DNA of 5,826 bases, taken from Comamonadaceae bacterium (lineage in GTDB: Bacteria; Pseudomonadota; Gammaproteobacteria; Burkholderiales; Burkholderiaceae_C). The first letter of the stretch is position 1; each line of letters starts with the position of its first letter. The stretch lies in contig CANGML010000118.1 of NCBI GenBank assembly GCA_947454585.1, positions 1 through 5,826 of the forward strand, read 5' to 3'. Below the pieces are notes generated by a model, which was not told the DNA's origin, searched no databases, and saw only the letters and a list, made by a program, of their open reading frames with translations. The position numbers and the translations under genes were made by a program. This document shows, one piece after another, positions 1 to 5,826 of the stretch.

Positions 1-689
1 ACAGCGGGATAGGCGGCGTTGCCAGGCAAGCCAATGCCCAAAGCCTCCACCATGCTGGCCATGGTGCTGGCCGTGCCCATGGTCATGCAATGGCCATGGC
101 TGCGGTGCATGCAGCTTTCGGCTTCAAAGAAGTCTTGCAACTTCAAGGTACCCGCCCGCACTTGCTCGCTCATGCTCCAGACACCCGTGCCCGAACCGAG
201 CTCTTGGCCGCGCCATTTGCCGTTGAGCATCGGGCCACCGCTCACACCAATGGTGGGCAAGTTGGCGCTGGAGGCGCCCATCAACAAACTCGGCGTGGTT
301 TTGTCACAGCCCATCAACAGGACAACGCCGTCGATTGGGTTACCGCGAATGCTCTCTTCCACATCCATGGACGCCAAATTGCGGTACAGCATGGCGGTGG
401 GGCGTAGCAAAGTTTCGCCCAGCGACATGACGGGGAACTCCAAGGGGAAACCGCCCGCCTCGTACACGCCAATCTTGACTTGCTCAGCCAAGGTGCGGAA
501 ATGCGAATTACAAGGCGTGAGTTCGCTGAAGGTGTTGCAAATACCAATGACAGGGCGACCATCAAACTGGTCATGCGGAATGCCCTTGCCTTTGACCCAG
601 CTGCGATACGCGAAACCATCGCGGTCTTGACGACCAAACCATTGCTGACTGCGTAAATCTTCGGGGCGTTTTTTGGGTTTGTCCGTCAT
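1..689 (-). CDS. IlvD/Edd-family dehydratase, probably aldonate (sugar-acid) dehydratase; C-terminal part off the window
   Basis: Reading the minus strand from ATG at 689 gives an open frame of 229 codons that runs off the left edge; family members are about 570-600 residues, so roughly 40% is present. Visible are the Fe-S and metal motifs: C60 in NTFSELTPCN, C128 in MGCDKTTPSLLMG and C201 in HGHCMTMGTASTM. In L-arabinonate and D-xylonate dehydratases the equivalent three cysteines hold a [2Fe-2S] cluster. E92, D129 and K130 (usually carbamylated) match the Mg2+ ligands. The GCDKTTP and GTASTM forms resemble sugar-acid dehydratases more than the valine/isoleucine-pathway IlvD. The expected reaction is aldonate to 2-keto-3-deoxyaldonate plus water, in the cytoplasm. 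The start is chosen because homology-like sequence begins soon after it (LRSQQWF). Its ribosome binding site is weak (GAGA-like). It is divergent from the dehydrogenase. The exact sugar acid is not readable. Confidence 0.9.
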   Translation of the reverse strand, partial: MTDKPKKRPEDLRSQQWFGRQDRDGFAYRSWVKGKGIPHDQFDGRPVIGICNTFSELTPCNSHFRTLAEQVKIGVYEAGGFPLEFPVMSLGETLLRPTAMLYRNLASMDVEESIRGNPIDGVVLLMGCDKTTPSLLMGASSANLPTIGVSGGPMLNGKWRGQELGSGTGVWSMSEQVRAGTLKLQDFFEAESCMHRSHGHCMTMGTASTMASMVEALGIGLPGNAAYPA

Positions 690-742
690 GGAGGTCTCGC
701 TGTTACTGGTTTCCCCGAGTCTTTCATCAGGGCAGTCGAGCA

Positions 743-748
743 TATTAT
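743..748 (+). promoter_or_regulatory. Possible -10 element for the dehydrogenase gene
   Basis: TATTAT matches 5 of 6 positions of the -10 consensus and lies about 50 bases upstream of the TTG start at 796. No convincing -35 is seen 16-18 bases upstream (CTTTCA or similar), so this promoter would be weak or activator-dependent. The inverted repeat begins at its last two bases, so a bound protein would cover the likely transcription start. Confidence 0.3.
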
Positions 749-759
749 GGTATGACCAT
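747..759. promoter_or_regulatory. Inverted-repeat operator, FadR/FCD GntR-like (ATGGT-ATG-ACCAT)
   Basis: The 13 bases form a perfect inverted repeat with 5-base arms and a 3-base centre. The core fits TGGTNNNACCA, the general form of operators bound by FadR/FCD-type GntR regulators, which often control sugar-acid and organic-acid genes. It sits between two divergent genes and overlaps candidate promoter elements on both strands. The regulator gene is not in the window. Assignment to the GntR family rests on motif shape only. Confidence 0.55.
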
Positions 760-784
760 TGATTCTCAACCCCGTGAAAGCCCT

Positions 785-789
785 AGGAG
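785..789 (+). promoter_or_regulatory. Ribosome binding site that decides a TTG start
   Basis: AGGAG lies 6 bases before the TTG at 796. An in-frame TAG at 784-786 overlaps it, so translation in this frame cannot begin further upstream, and no in-frame ATG occurs until about codon 91. Confidence 0.8.
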
Positions 790-795
790 CCCGCT

Positions 796-1743
796 TTGTC
801 CCACATTGATGTCTTGTCCGTCACCCAACTCTCGCCCTTGCTTGAGCCGCAATTGCGTGCTGTTTTTAATTTGCATGACCGCCTGCATGAGACAGACCCT
901 GCGGCCTTCGCCAAGATCGCGCCGTCCATTCGCGCCATCGCGGCCAGCGGTGAATCCAAAGTACCCGCATCGCTCATCGCGCAGCTGCCGGCACTTGAAA
1001 TCATTTCTGTGTTTGGTGTCGGTTATGACGGCGTGGATGTGGCCGCCGCCAAAGCGCACAAGGTGATGGTCACCCACACGCCCCAAGTACTGAACGACGA
1101 TGTGGCCGATCTGGCCATCGGCTTGATGTTGGCCGCTGCGCGTCAACTGCCTGCCGCCGACCGCTATGTGAAAGAGGGTCAATGGCCCAAGGGGCCCATG
1201 CCCTTGGCGCGCAAAGTCTCAGGCGCACGGATGGGGATCGTCGGCATGGGCCGCATTGGCCAAGCGATTGCACAACGCGCGCTGGCGTTCAACATGTCGG
1301 TGGCCTACACGGCACGCAGCGCGAAAGCGGATAGCCCACACACCTATTTCCCGAACGCCACAGCGTTGGCCGCTGAATCCGACTATTTGGTGGTCATCAC
1401 CCCAGGCGGCGAGGGCACACGCAAGTTGATCAACGCCGAGGTCTTGAAAGCCTTGGGCACCAAAGGCATTTTGGTCAACGTTGCCCGCGGCTCTGTGGTG
1501 GATGAAGCCGCGCTCATTGAGGCGCTGCAAAACGGTGTGATTGGCGGTGCAGGCTTAGACGTGTTTGAAGCCGAGCCCAACGTGCCCGAAGCTTTGCGCG
1601 CCTTGCCCCATGTGGTGCTGGCACCGCACATCGGCAGCGCCACCCGCCAAACCCGCCAAGCCATGGCAGACCTTGCTTTTAACAACTTAAAGTCACATTT
1701 TGATGGCCACGCAGTGCACACGCCAGTGCCCGAATGCGGGTAA
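796..1743 (+). CDS. D-isomer 2-hydroxyacid dehydrogenase (glyoxylate/hydroxypyruvate reductase type)
   Basis: This complete 315-residue cytoplasmic oxidoreductase is of usual family length. It has the substrate-side loop SVFGVGYDGVD (71-81), the dinucleotide-binding motif GMGRIG (150-155) in a Rossmann fold, and the catalytic triad R231 (NVARGSVVDE), E260 (DVFEAEP) and H278 (APHIGSAT). After the second strand of the Rossmann fold it reads TARS (172-175) rather than an acidic residue, which in this family favours NADP(H). The likely reaction is reduction of glyoxylate, hydroxypyruvate or a 2-keto-sugar acid; 2-ketogluconate reductase is an alternative. The start is TTG, supported by AGGAG 6 bases upstream and an in-frame stop just before it. 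The gene is divergent from the dehydratase and is followed by a hairpin terminator, so it may be a single-gene transcript sharing an operator with its neighbours. Confidence 0.93.
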   Translation: MSHIDVLSVTQLSPLLEPQLRAVFNLHDRLHETDPAAFAKIAPSIRAIAASGESKVPASLIAQLPALEIISVFGVGYDGVDVAAAKAHKVMVTHTPQVLNDDVADLAIGLMLAAARQLPAADRYVKEGQWPKGPMPLARKVSGARMGIVGMGRIGQAIAQRALAFNMSVAYTARSAKADSPHTYFPNATALAAESDYLVVITPGGEGTRKLINAEVLKALGTKGILVNVARGSVVDEAALIEALQNGVIGGAGLDVFEAEPNVPEALRALPHVVLAPHIGSATRQTRQAMADLAFNNLKSHFDGHAVHTPVPECG

Positions 1744-1755
1744 CTCCGCATTTTT
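1733..1755 (+). terminator. Intrinsic terminator overlapping the dehydrogenase stop codon
   Basis: AATGCGG (1733-1739) pairs perfectly with CCGCATT (1746-1752) across a 6-base loop that contains most of the TAA stop. T residues continue to 1755, giving a run of five from 1751. The stem is short (7 bp) and the T run is brief, so termination may be partial. It would separate the dehydrogenase from the transporter operon. Confidence 0.6.
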
Positions 1756-1765
1756 GCGTCTTCCA

Positions 1766-1778
1766 ATCATCATACGAT
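1766..1778. promoter_or_regulatory. Operator-like 13-mer in the transporter leader, related to the site at 747-759
   Basis: Read on the minus strand it is ATCGT-ATG-ATGAT, which matches 10 of 13 positions of ATGGT-ATG-ACCAT, including the central GTATGA. It is itself an imperfect inverted repeat (4 of 5 arm pairs). It lies 49 bases before the binding-protein start. A -10-like TACGAT (1773-1778) is embedded in it, but no well-spaced -35 was found. The shared-regulator reading is inference. Confidence 0.35.
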
Positions 1779-1815
1779 AGCACCAAGGTTACCTAAAACC
1801 TTGTCCTAAAAACTC

Positions 1816-1820
1816 AGGAG
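1816..1820 (+). promoter_or_regulatory. Ribosome binding site of the binding-protein gene
   Basis: A consensus-like AGGAG sits 7 bases before the ATG at 1828. It is the best-placed site in the transporter operon, in keeping with the high expression usual for a binding protein. Confidence 0.75.
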
Positions 1821-1827
1821 ACAAACG

Positions 1828-3210
1828 ATGAAATTGAGAACTTGGCTGACAGGCGCCATGATCGCCGCAGGCTTGGTGACGGCCGCAGGCCCCACCTTTG
1901 CACAAGAGAAATTGACGGTTTGGTGGGTGAAAGGCTTTTACAAAGCCGAAGACGATGCACTGTTCGTGGCCATCAAAAAATTCGAAGAGAAAAACAAAGG
2001 CATCAAGATCGAACTCTCGCAGTACCCGATCCAAGACATGATTCCTAAAACCGTGGCAGCACTCGATTCAGGCAACCCGCCTGACGTGGCCTATGCCGAC
2101 GTGTACGACTTCCAAGTGACCGCCAAGTGGGCTTATGACGGCAAGCTCGAAGACGTGAGCAGCGTGATCGACAAAGTGCGCAACAACTTTGAACCCGCCG
2201 CCCTGTCCACCACATTCTTGTACAACAACCAAACCAAGAACCGCGCTTACTACGCCTACCCGATCAAGCAGCAAACCATGCACATCCAATACTGGAAAGA
2301 CATGCTGGCGGATTCGGGCTACAAAGAAAGCGACATCCCCACCGACTGGAAGGGCTACTGGGATTTTTGGTGCTCCAAGGTTCAAGTGGGCTATCGCCAA
2401 AAAACCGGCAAGCGCGCCTTTGGCACGGGCTTCCCCATGGGCGTGGACTCGAGCGATTCGTTCTTCTCGTTCCTCACGTTCATGGACGCCTACAACGTCA
2501 AGCTGGTCAACGACTCCGGCAAACTCACGGTCGATGACCCCGCCGTTCGTCAAGGTCTGATCAACGCGCTGAATGACTACACCGCGGTCTACGGCAAAGG
2601 GTGCACACCACCCTCGTCCACCAGCTGGAAAGATCCCGACAACAACGTGGCGTTCCACAACAAGACCATCGTGCTGACGCACAACGCCACCATTTCGATT
2701 GCGGCCAAATGGCTCGACGACATGAACAACGCCACCCTCACGCCTGAACAACGTGAGATCGCCAAGAAAAACTACACCGAACTGATCGCCACCTCCGGCT
2801 TTCCGACCAAGCCTGACGGTACCAAGATGGTGTATCGCAGCGCGGTCAAAACAGGGGTGATTTTCAAGGAGGCCAAAAACAAAGAGGCCGCCAAGAAGTT
2901 CGTGGCCTTCTTGCTGGAGGAAGCCAACTTGACACCGTATGTCGAAGGCTCGTTGGGTCGCTGGTTCCCTGTGACCAAAGCGGCACAGCAACGCCCCTTC
3001 TGGAAAGCAGATCCTGCACGCTTGGCTGTGTACAACCAATACATGTCCGGCACCGTGCCTTTCGAGTTCACCAAGAACTACAAGTTCACCGTGTTGAACA
3101 ACGAAAACGTCTGGGCCAAGGCCATGAACCGCATGATCAACGAAAAAGTGCCGACTGAAAAAGCTGTGGACGAGATGATCGCCCGCATCAAGGAAGTCGC
3201 TGGCAACTAA
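1828..3210 (+). CDS. Periplasmic solute-binding protein of a CUT1-type (sugar) ABC importer
   Basis: This 460-residue protein has a clear Sec signal peptide: charged MKLR, a hydrophobic stretch at about 6-20, and a likely cut after A25 (TFA|QEK). There is no lipobox cysteine, so it should be free in the periplasm. The mature part has the layout of family 1 extracellular sugar-binding proteins: a first strand (KLTVWWVKG), a helix ending KFEEKNKGIKIEL, and the typical SGNPPDVAYADVYD segment (81-94) at the ligand cleft. Many Trp and Tyr residues (for example YWDFW, 177-181) suit sugar stacking. It is longer than MalE-type proteins (about 390 residues). Its two mature cysteines, C182 and C259, could form a disulfide. 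It heads the transporter operon, followed by two permeases and an ATPase. The ligand could be a sugar, oligosaccharide, polyol or sugar acid; the sequence does not say which. Confidence 0.93.
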   Translation: MKLRTWLTGAMIAAGLVTAAGPTFAQEKLTVWWVKGFYKAEDDALFVAIKKFEEKNKGIKIELSQYPIQDMIPKTVAALDSGNPPDVAYADVYDFQVTAKWAYDGKLEDVSSVIDKVRNNFEPAALSTTFLYNNQTKNRAYYAYPIKQQTMHIQYWKDMLADSGYKESDIPTDWKGYWDFWCSKVQVGYRQKTGKRAFGTGFPMGVDSSDSFFSFLTFMDAYNVKLVNDSGKLTVDDPAVRQGLINALNDYTAVYGKGCTPPSSTSWKDPDNNVAFHNKTIVLTHNATISIAAKWLDDMNNATLTPEQREIAKKNYTELIATSGFPTKPDGTKMVYRSAVKTGVIFKEAKNKEAAKKFVAFLLEEANLTPYVEGSLGRWFPVTKAAQQRPFWKADPARLAVYNQYMSGTVPFEFTKNYKFTVLNNENVWAKAMNRMINEKVPTEKAVDEMIARIKEVAGN

Positions 3211-3220
3211 GTCGCCCTCT

Positions 3221-3252
3221 CCGCTGACGCCCACCTTGCGTGGGGTCAGCGG
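3221..3252 (+). terminator. Strong intercistronic hairpin after the binding-protein gene (attenuator or mRNA stabiliser)
   Basis: CCGCTGAC (3221-3228) pairs with GTCAGCGG (3245-3252). Inside it CCCAC (3230-3234) pairs with GTGGG (3240-3244), leaving G3229 as a single bulge and CTTGC as the loop, for 13 base pairs in all. No T run follows directly (the next is at 3272-3276, too far), so it is unlikely to be a full intrinsic terminator. Such hairpins between binding-protein and permease genes are known to protect the upstream mRNA 3' end, as after malE, and raise binding protein over membrane components. That role here is inferred. Confidence 0.65.
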
Positions 3253-3329
3253 ATCGCGCACCCGCTACCCCTTTTTGACAACAGGCCTGCTGCACGCATG
3301 TGCGGCACGTCCAGAGGCTGCTTTCGCCC

Positions 3330-4190
3330 ATGAATACTCACGTTGCTCACCTCACACCACCCCCTAGCGCTCGGTTGAGCACATGGGAGTTTTGGGGCCG
3401 CCTGATGGTGGTGCCCTACATCTTGGTGTTTCTTGTTTTTGTGGTCTACCCCGTGTGTTACGGCCTGTGGTTGGCCCGTCATCCACAAAGTTACGTGGAT
3501 TTGTTCAATGACCCGATTTTCTTTCGCAGCGCCGTCAACACCTTGGTGTTCTTGGTCGTCGCCATCAATTTGAAGATGGTGGTGGCCTTGGCGCTGTCTG
3601 GCTTCTTTGTGCTGGAGCGCTGGTGGATCAAGATCGTGGCCGCCTTGTTCATCCTGCCGTGGGCTGTGCCCTCGATCCCCACCATCTTGTCGGTGCGTTT
3701 CATGCTGAACCCCGAGTGGGGCATCATCAACAGCGCCATCTTCCGGTGGACCGGCTTGGACGGTCCCAACTGGTTGAACGACCCGACCCTGGCACTGAGC
3801 TTTTCGATGCTCATGCACATCTGGAAGTCGCTGCCGTTTTGGACCTTGATCTTGGTGGCTGCGCGTTTGGCCATCCCCACTGAGCAATACGAAGCCGCCT
3901 CCGTCGATGGCGCCACCCGTTGGCAAAAGTTCAAATTCATCACTTGGCCCTCGATGCGCTCCCTTTATTTGACGTCCACCATCTTGTCCATGATTTGGAC
4001 CTTGGGTGACTTCAACAGCGTCTACCTGCTCACGGGCGGCGGCCCCGCTGACATGACCCATGTGTTGGCCACCTTAGGCATTCGCTACTTAAGACTTGAC
4101 CAAGTGGACTTGGCCATGGCCTCCATCGTGGTGGCCTTGCCGTTTGTGCTGCCCTTGGTCTTTTTCATGATGAAGAGGCTGTCGAAATGA
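3330..4190 (+). CDS. CUT1-type ABC sugar importer permease (MalF/UgpA-like)
   Basis: This inner-membrane permease has 286 residues from the ATG at 3330. Six hydrophobic segments lie at about 24-44, 68-94, 101-121, 155-180, 208-228 and 260-282. The cytoplasmic EAA loop, which docks on the ATPase, is at 185-207 (EQYEAASVDGATRWQK...ITWP), with the conserved EAA and G at expected spacing. It lacks the large extra N-terminal region of enterobacterial MalF and so resembles UgpA-size proteins. An in-frame GTG at 3300 would add 10 residues, but it has no ribosome binding site and the extra residues are not family-like. The ATG at 3330 has AGAGG (3313-3317), although 12 bases away is long, so the start is less certain than the gene. 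The stop overlaps the next start by 4 bases, implying coupled translation. Confidence 0.92.
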   Translation: MNTHVAHLTPPPSARLSTWEFWGRLMVVPYILVFLVFVVYPVCYGLWLARHPQSYVDLFNDPIFFRSAVNTLVFLVVAINLKMVVALALSGFFVLERWWIKIVAALFILPWAVPSIPTILSVRFMLNPEWGIINSAIFRWTGLDGPNWLNDPTLALSFSMLMHIWKSLPFWTLILVAARLAIPTEQYEAASVDGATRWQKFKFITWPSMRSLYLTSTILSMIWTLGDFNSVYLLTGGGPADMTHVLATLGIRYLRLDQVDLAMASIVVALPFVLPLVFFMMKRLSK

Positions 4191-5029
4191 GTTTCAAAAA
4201 AATCGCTGCCGAAGCCAAGCTGTTGCTGATTGGTATCCCTGTGCTGATTTGGACCTTGTTTCCCGTCTATCACATGGTCTTGTTTGCCATCTCGCCTCGA
4301 GACACGGCCACCTCCGGCGCCTTGTGGCCAGAGCACCCCACCTTGCAGAACTTCGAGATCGTGTTCAAGCGACAGCATTTCTACCTGGATCACTTTTGGG
4401 CGCAGTTGGGGAACTCCTTCATCATCGCGTTGACCGTGGGCGCACTCACGCTGTTGGTGGCGACCACCTCGGCTTTTGCGATCAGTCGCTTGAAAATCCG
4501 CGGCGGCCACACCGTGATGAATTTGGCCTTGTTCACCTATTTCATTCCGGCTGCCTTTTTGGCGGTACCCATGTACAAAACCATGGGCTTGTATGGCTTG
4601 TTGAACAACCAATGGGCCTTGATTTTGGCCATGGTCACCATCGCCTCGCCCTATTGCATCTGGGTGCTCAAGCAAGCCAGTGACAAGCTGCCGCTGGAAC
4701 TCGATGAAGCGGCGCGGATTGATGGCGCCACGCCGCTGCAGTTGTTTTGGATGGTGTACTTGCCCTTGATGGTGCCCTCGCTGGTGGCGGTCGGCACCTA
4801 CGCCTTGCTGCTGGCGTGGAACGAATACCTCTATGCGTTTTTGTTGCTGTCGAACGACCAAGACGTGACGCTCGCGGTCGCTTTGGGCAACTTCTTGTCG
4901 GCCGATGACTCTCCCTGGGAGTTGCTCATGGCCACGGGCTTGATCTACGCGCTACCCCCCGCCGCAATTTATTACACATTCAAACGTTATATGGTGTCTG
5001 GTTTGACCGCCGGCGCAGTGAAGAGCTAA
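4187..5029 (+). CDS. CUT1-type ABC sugar importer permease (MalG/UgpE-like)
   Basis: This 280-residue protein is the second half of the membrane channel and should form a heterodimer with the preceding permease. Hydrophobic segments lie at about 12-34, 74-98, 109-130, 141-162, 195-217 and 246-264. The EAA loop at 171-193 ([18 protein letters not shown]...YLP) matches the family pattern closely. [10 protein letters not shown] (211-220) and the C-terminal [18 protein letters not shown] are typical MalG-family endings. The start codon overlaps the previous stop as ATGA, and AAGAGG (4173-4178) lies 8 bases upstream inside the preceding gene. Length and motifs are normal, with no sign of disruption. 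Confidence 0.94.
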   Translation: MSFKKIAAEAKLLLIGIPVLIWTLFPVYHMVLFAISPRDTATSGALWPEHPTLQNFEIVFKRQHFYLDHFWAQLGNSFIIALTVGALTLLVATTSAFAISRLKIRGGHTVMNLALFTYFIPAAFLAVPMYKTMGLYGLLNNQWALILAMVTIASPYCIWVLKQASDKLPLELDEAARIDGATPLQLFWMVYLPLMVPSLVAVGTYALLLAWNEYLYAFLLLSNDQDVTLAVALGNFLSADDSPWELLMATGLIYALPPAAIYYTFKRYMVSGLTAGAVKS

Positions 5030-5034
5030 GGAAG
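5028..5034 (+). promoter_or_regulatory. Ribosome binding site of the ATPase gene
   Basis: AAGGAAG, overlapping the permease stop codon, lies 5 bases before the ATG at 5040 and fixes that start. Confidence 0.7.
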
Positions 5035-5039
5035 TAAAC

Positions 5040-5826
5040 ATGGCATCCGTTTCATTCAACAACGTCCAAAAAACCTACGGCAACCAAACCAAGGTCATCC
5101 ACGGCATCACCTTTGATATTCACAACGGCGAGTTCGTGGTGCTCGTCGGTCCCTCCGGCTGCGGCAAATCCACCTTGCTGCGCATGCTGGCCGGCCTAGA
5201 AGAAATTTCAGGCGGCGAGATCAGCATCGACCACACCGTCATCAACGATTTGGAATCCAAGGACCGTGACATCGCGATGGTGTTCCAAAGCTACGCGTTG
5301 TACCCGCATATGACGGTGCGCGAGAACATGGCCTTTTCTTTACGCCTTCGCAAAGCCGATGCCAAAACCACGCAAGAGCGTGTGGACCACGCCGCCAATA
5401 TCTTGAACCTCACCCCTCTGCTAGATCGCTATCCACGCGAACTCTCCGGTGGCCAGCGCCAACGCGTAGCGATGGGGCGCGCAATTGTGCGCGACCCCAA
5501 GGTGTTCTTGTTTGACGAACCCCTGTCTAACCTGGATGCCAAACTGCGCGTCGCCATGCGGGCGGAGATCAAGGCGTTGCACCAACGCCTCAAGACCACC
5601 ACGGTGTATGTGACGCATGACCAAATCGAAGCCATGACCATGGCCGACCGCATCGTGGTGATGCACGACGGCATCGTCGAACAAATTGGCACACCACTCG
5701 AGTTGTTTGACCACCCCGGCAATTTGTTTGTCGCGCAATTCATTGGCTCGCCCGCCATGAACGTGTTCAAAGGCACGGTACATAACGGGCAAGTCGCTGC
5801 ACTCGGTGCGCAATGGCCCCTGCCAC
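5040..5826 (+). CDS. ABC importer ATPase, MalK/UgpC type; C-terminal part off the window
   Basis: The first 262 codons are present before the right edge; family members are usually 350-370 residues, so about 100 are missing. All nucleotide-binding motifs are intact: Walker [10 protein letters not shown] (37-45), Q-loop Q83 in [13 protein letters not shown], signature LSGGQRQR (135-142), Walker B VFLFDE (155-160), D-loop SNLD (163-166) and H-loop H193 ([10 protein letters not shown]). The stretch [25 protein letters not shown] (217-241) marks the MalK/UgpC subgroup and leads into the C-terminal OB-fold (TOBE) domain, of which only the first strand is visible. It hydrolyses ATP on the cytoplasmic face to drive import through the two permeases. 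It starts 10 bases after permease 2. ATPases of this group can serve several importers, so its presence does not narrow the substrate. Confidence 0.95.
   Translation, partial: MASVSFNNVQKTYGNQTKVIHGITFDIHNGEFVVLVGPSGCGKSTLLRMLAGLEEISGGEISIDHTVINDLESKDRDIAMVFQSYALYPHMTVRENMAFSLRLRKADAKTTQERVDHAANILNLTPLLDRYPRELSGGQRQRVAMGRAIVRDPKVFLFDEPLSNLDAKLRVAMRAEIKALHQRLKTTTVYVTHDQIEAMTMADRIVVMHDGIVEQIGTPLELFDHPGNLFVAQFIGSPAMNVFKGTVHNGQVAALGAQWPLP

Larger units (their letters stand above)
742..769 (-). promoter_or_regulatory. Candidate sigma70 promoter for the minus-strand dehydratase
   Basis: On the minus strand a -35-like TTGAGA (764-769, 5 of 6 to TTGACA) is followed by a 16-base spacer and a -10-like TAATAT (742-747, 4 of 6 to TATAAT). 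It lies about 50 bases upstream of the dehydratase ATG. The inverted repeat at 747-759 falls almost wholly in the spacer, which suits repression by blocking polymerase. This is a by-eye prediction. Confidence 0.45.

Noticed and set aside
19..630. A 203-codon plus-strand frame over the dehydratase
   Set aside because: The opposite strand encodes an intact dehydratase with cluster cysteines and metal-binding motifs; the plus-strand product is low-complexity and unrecognisable.
752..1066. A plus-strand ATG frame starting inside the operator, considered as a leader peptide
   Set aside because: It runs 104 codons out of frame into the dehydrogenase, has no ribosome binding site and has an Arg/Ser/Pro-rich shadow composition.
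2068..3261. A 397-codon open frame antisense to the binding-protein gene
   Set aside because: It lies almost wholly opposite a convincing gene with signal peptide and family motifs. The His/Val/Gly-rich product has no recognisable domain, and G/C third-position bias commonly removes stops from this antisense frame.
3275..3280. A perfect TTGACA (-35 consensus) upstream of permease 1, possible internal promoter
   Set aside because: No acceptable -10 lies 15-18 bases downstream (GCATGT, CATGTG, ATGTGC), so the match is probably chance.
3282..3303. Small palindromes CAGGCCTG (3282-3289) and GCAC-GCAT-GTGC (3292-3303)
   Set aside because: They are short GC-rich repeats of a size expected by chance, with no promoter nearby and no second copy seen.
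3300..3329. GTG at 3300 as the start of permease 1
   Set aside because: It has no ribosome binding site and adds ten residues unlike the family; the ATG at 3330 gives a normal-length protein.
3246..4861. Long minus-strand frames opposite both permease genes
   Set aside because: The products are rich in His, Gln and Gly with no domain features. They are mirror images of the permease codon pattern and have no ribosome binding site.

Overview
The window looks like chromosomal sequence from a betaproteobacterium, probably Burkholderiales/Comamonadaceae. This rests on moderately high GC by eye, strong G/C third-position bias, AGGAG-type ribosome binding sites and the protein styles; no taxonomic search was possible. 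It holds a compact carbohydrate or sugar-acid uptake and catabolism locus, with no mobile elements, RNA genes or CRISPR arrays.

Layout. At the left, on the minus strand and cut by the window edge, is an IlvD/Edd-family dehydratase of the aldonate (sugar-acid) type. A 106-base divergent intergenic region separates it from a plus-strand 2-hydroxyacid dehydrogenase of the glyoxylate/hydroxypyruvate reductase type, which starts at TTG. A short hairpin terminator overlaps the dehydrogenase stop codon. Next comes a CUT1-type ABC importer in the order binding protein, permease 1, permease 2, ATPase. A strong hairpin lies between the binding protein and permease 1. The permease genes overlap by 4 bases (ATGA), and the ATPase starts 10 bases after permease 2 and runs off the right edge.

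How the genes may work together. The importer would bring in a sugar or sugar derivative. The dehydratase would convert an aldonate to a 2-keto-3-deoxy acid. The dehydrogenase would reduce a 2-oxoacid such as glyoxylate, hydroxypyruvate or a keto-sugar acid. The substrate cannot be read from the sequence.

The most interesting non-coding signal is a perfect inverted repeat, ATGGT-ATG-ACCAT (747-759), in the divergent region. It sits in the spacer of a good candidate minus-strand promoter and touches a plus-strand -10-like TATTAT. It has the TGGTNNNACCA shape of FadR/FCD-type GntR operators. A related 13-mer (10 of 13 matches in reverse complement) lies in the leader of the binding-protein gene at 1766-1778. 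This suggests that one unseen GntR-type regulator controls all three transcription units.
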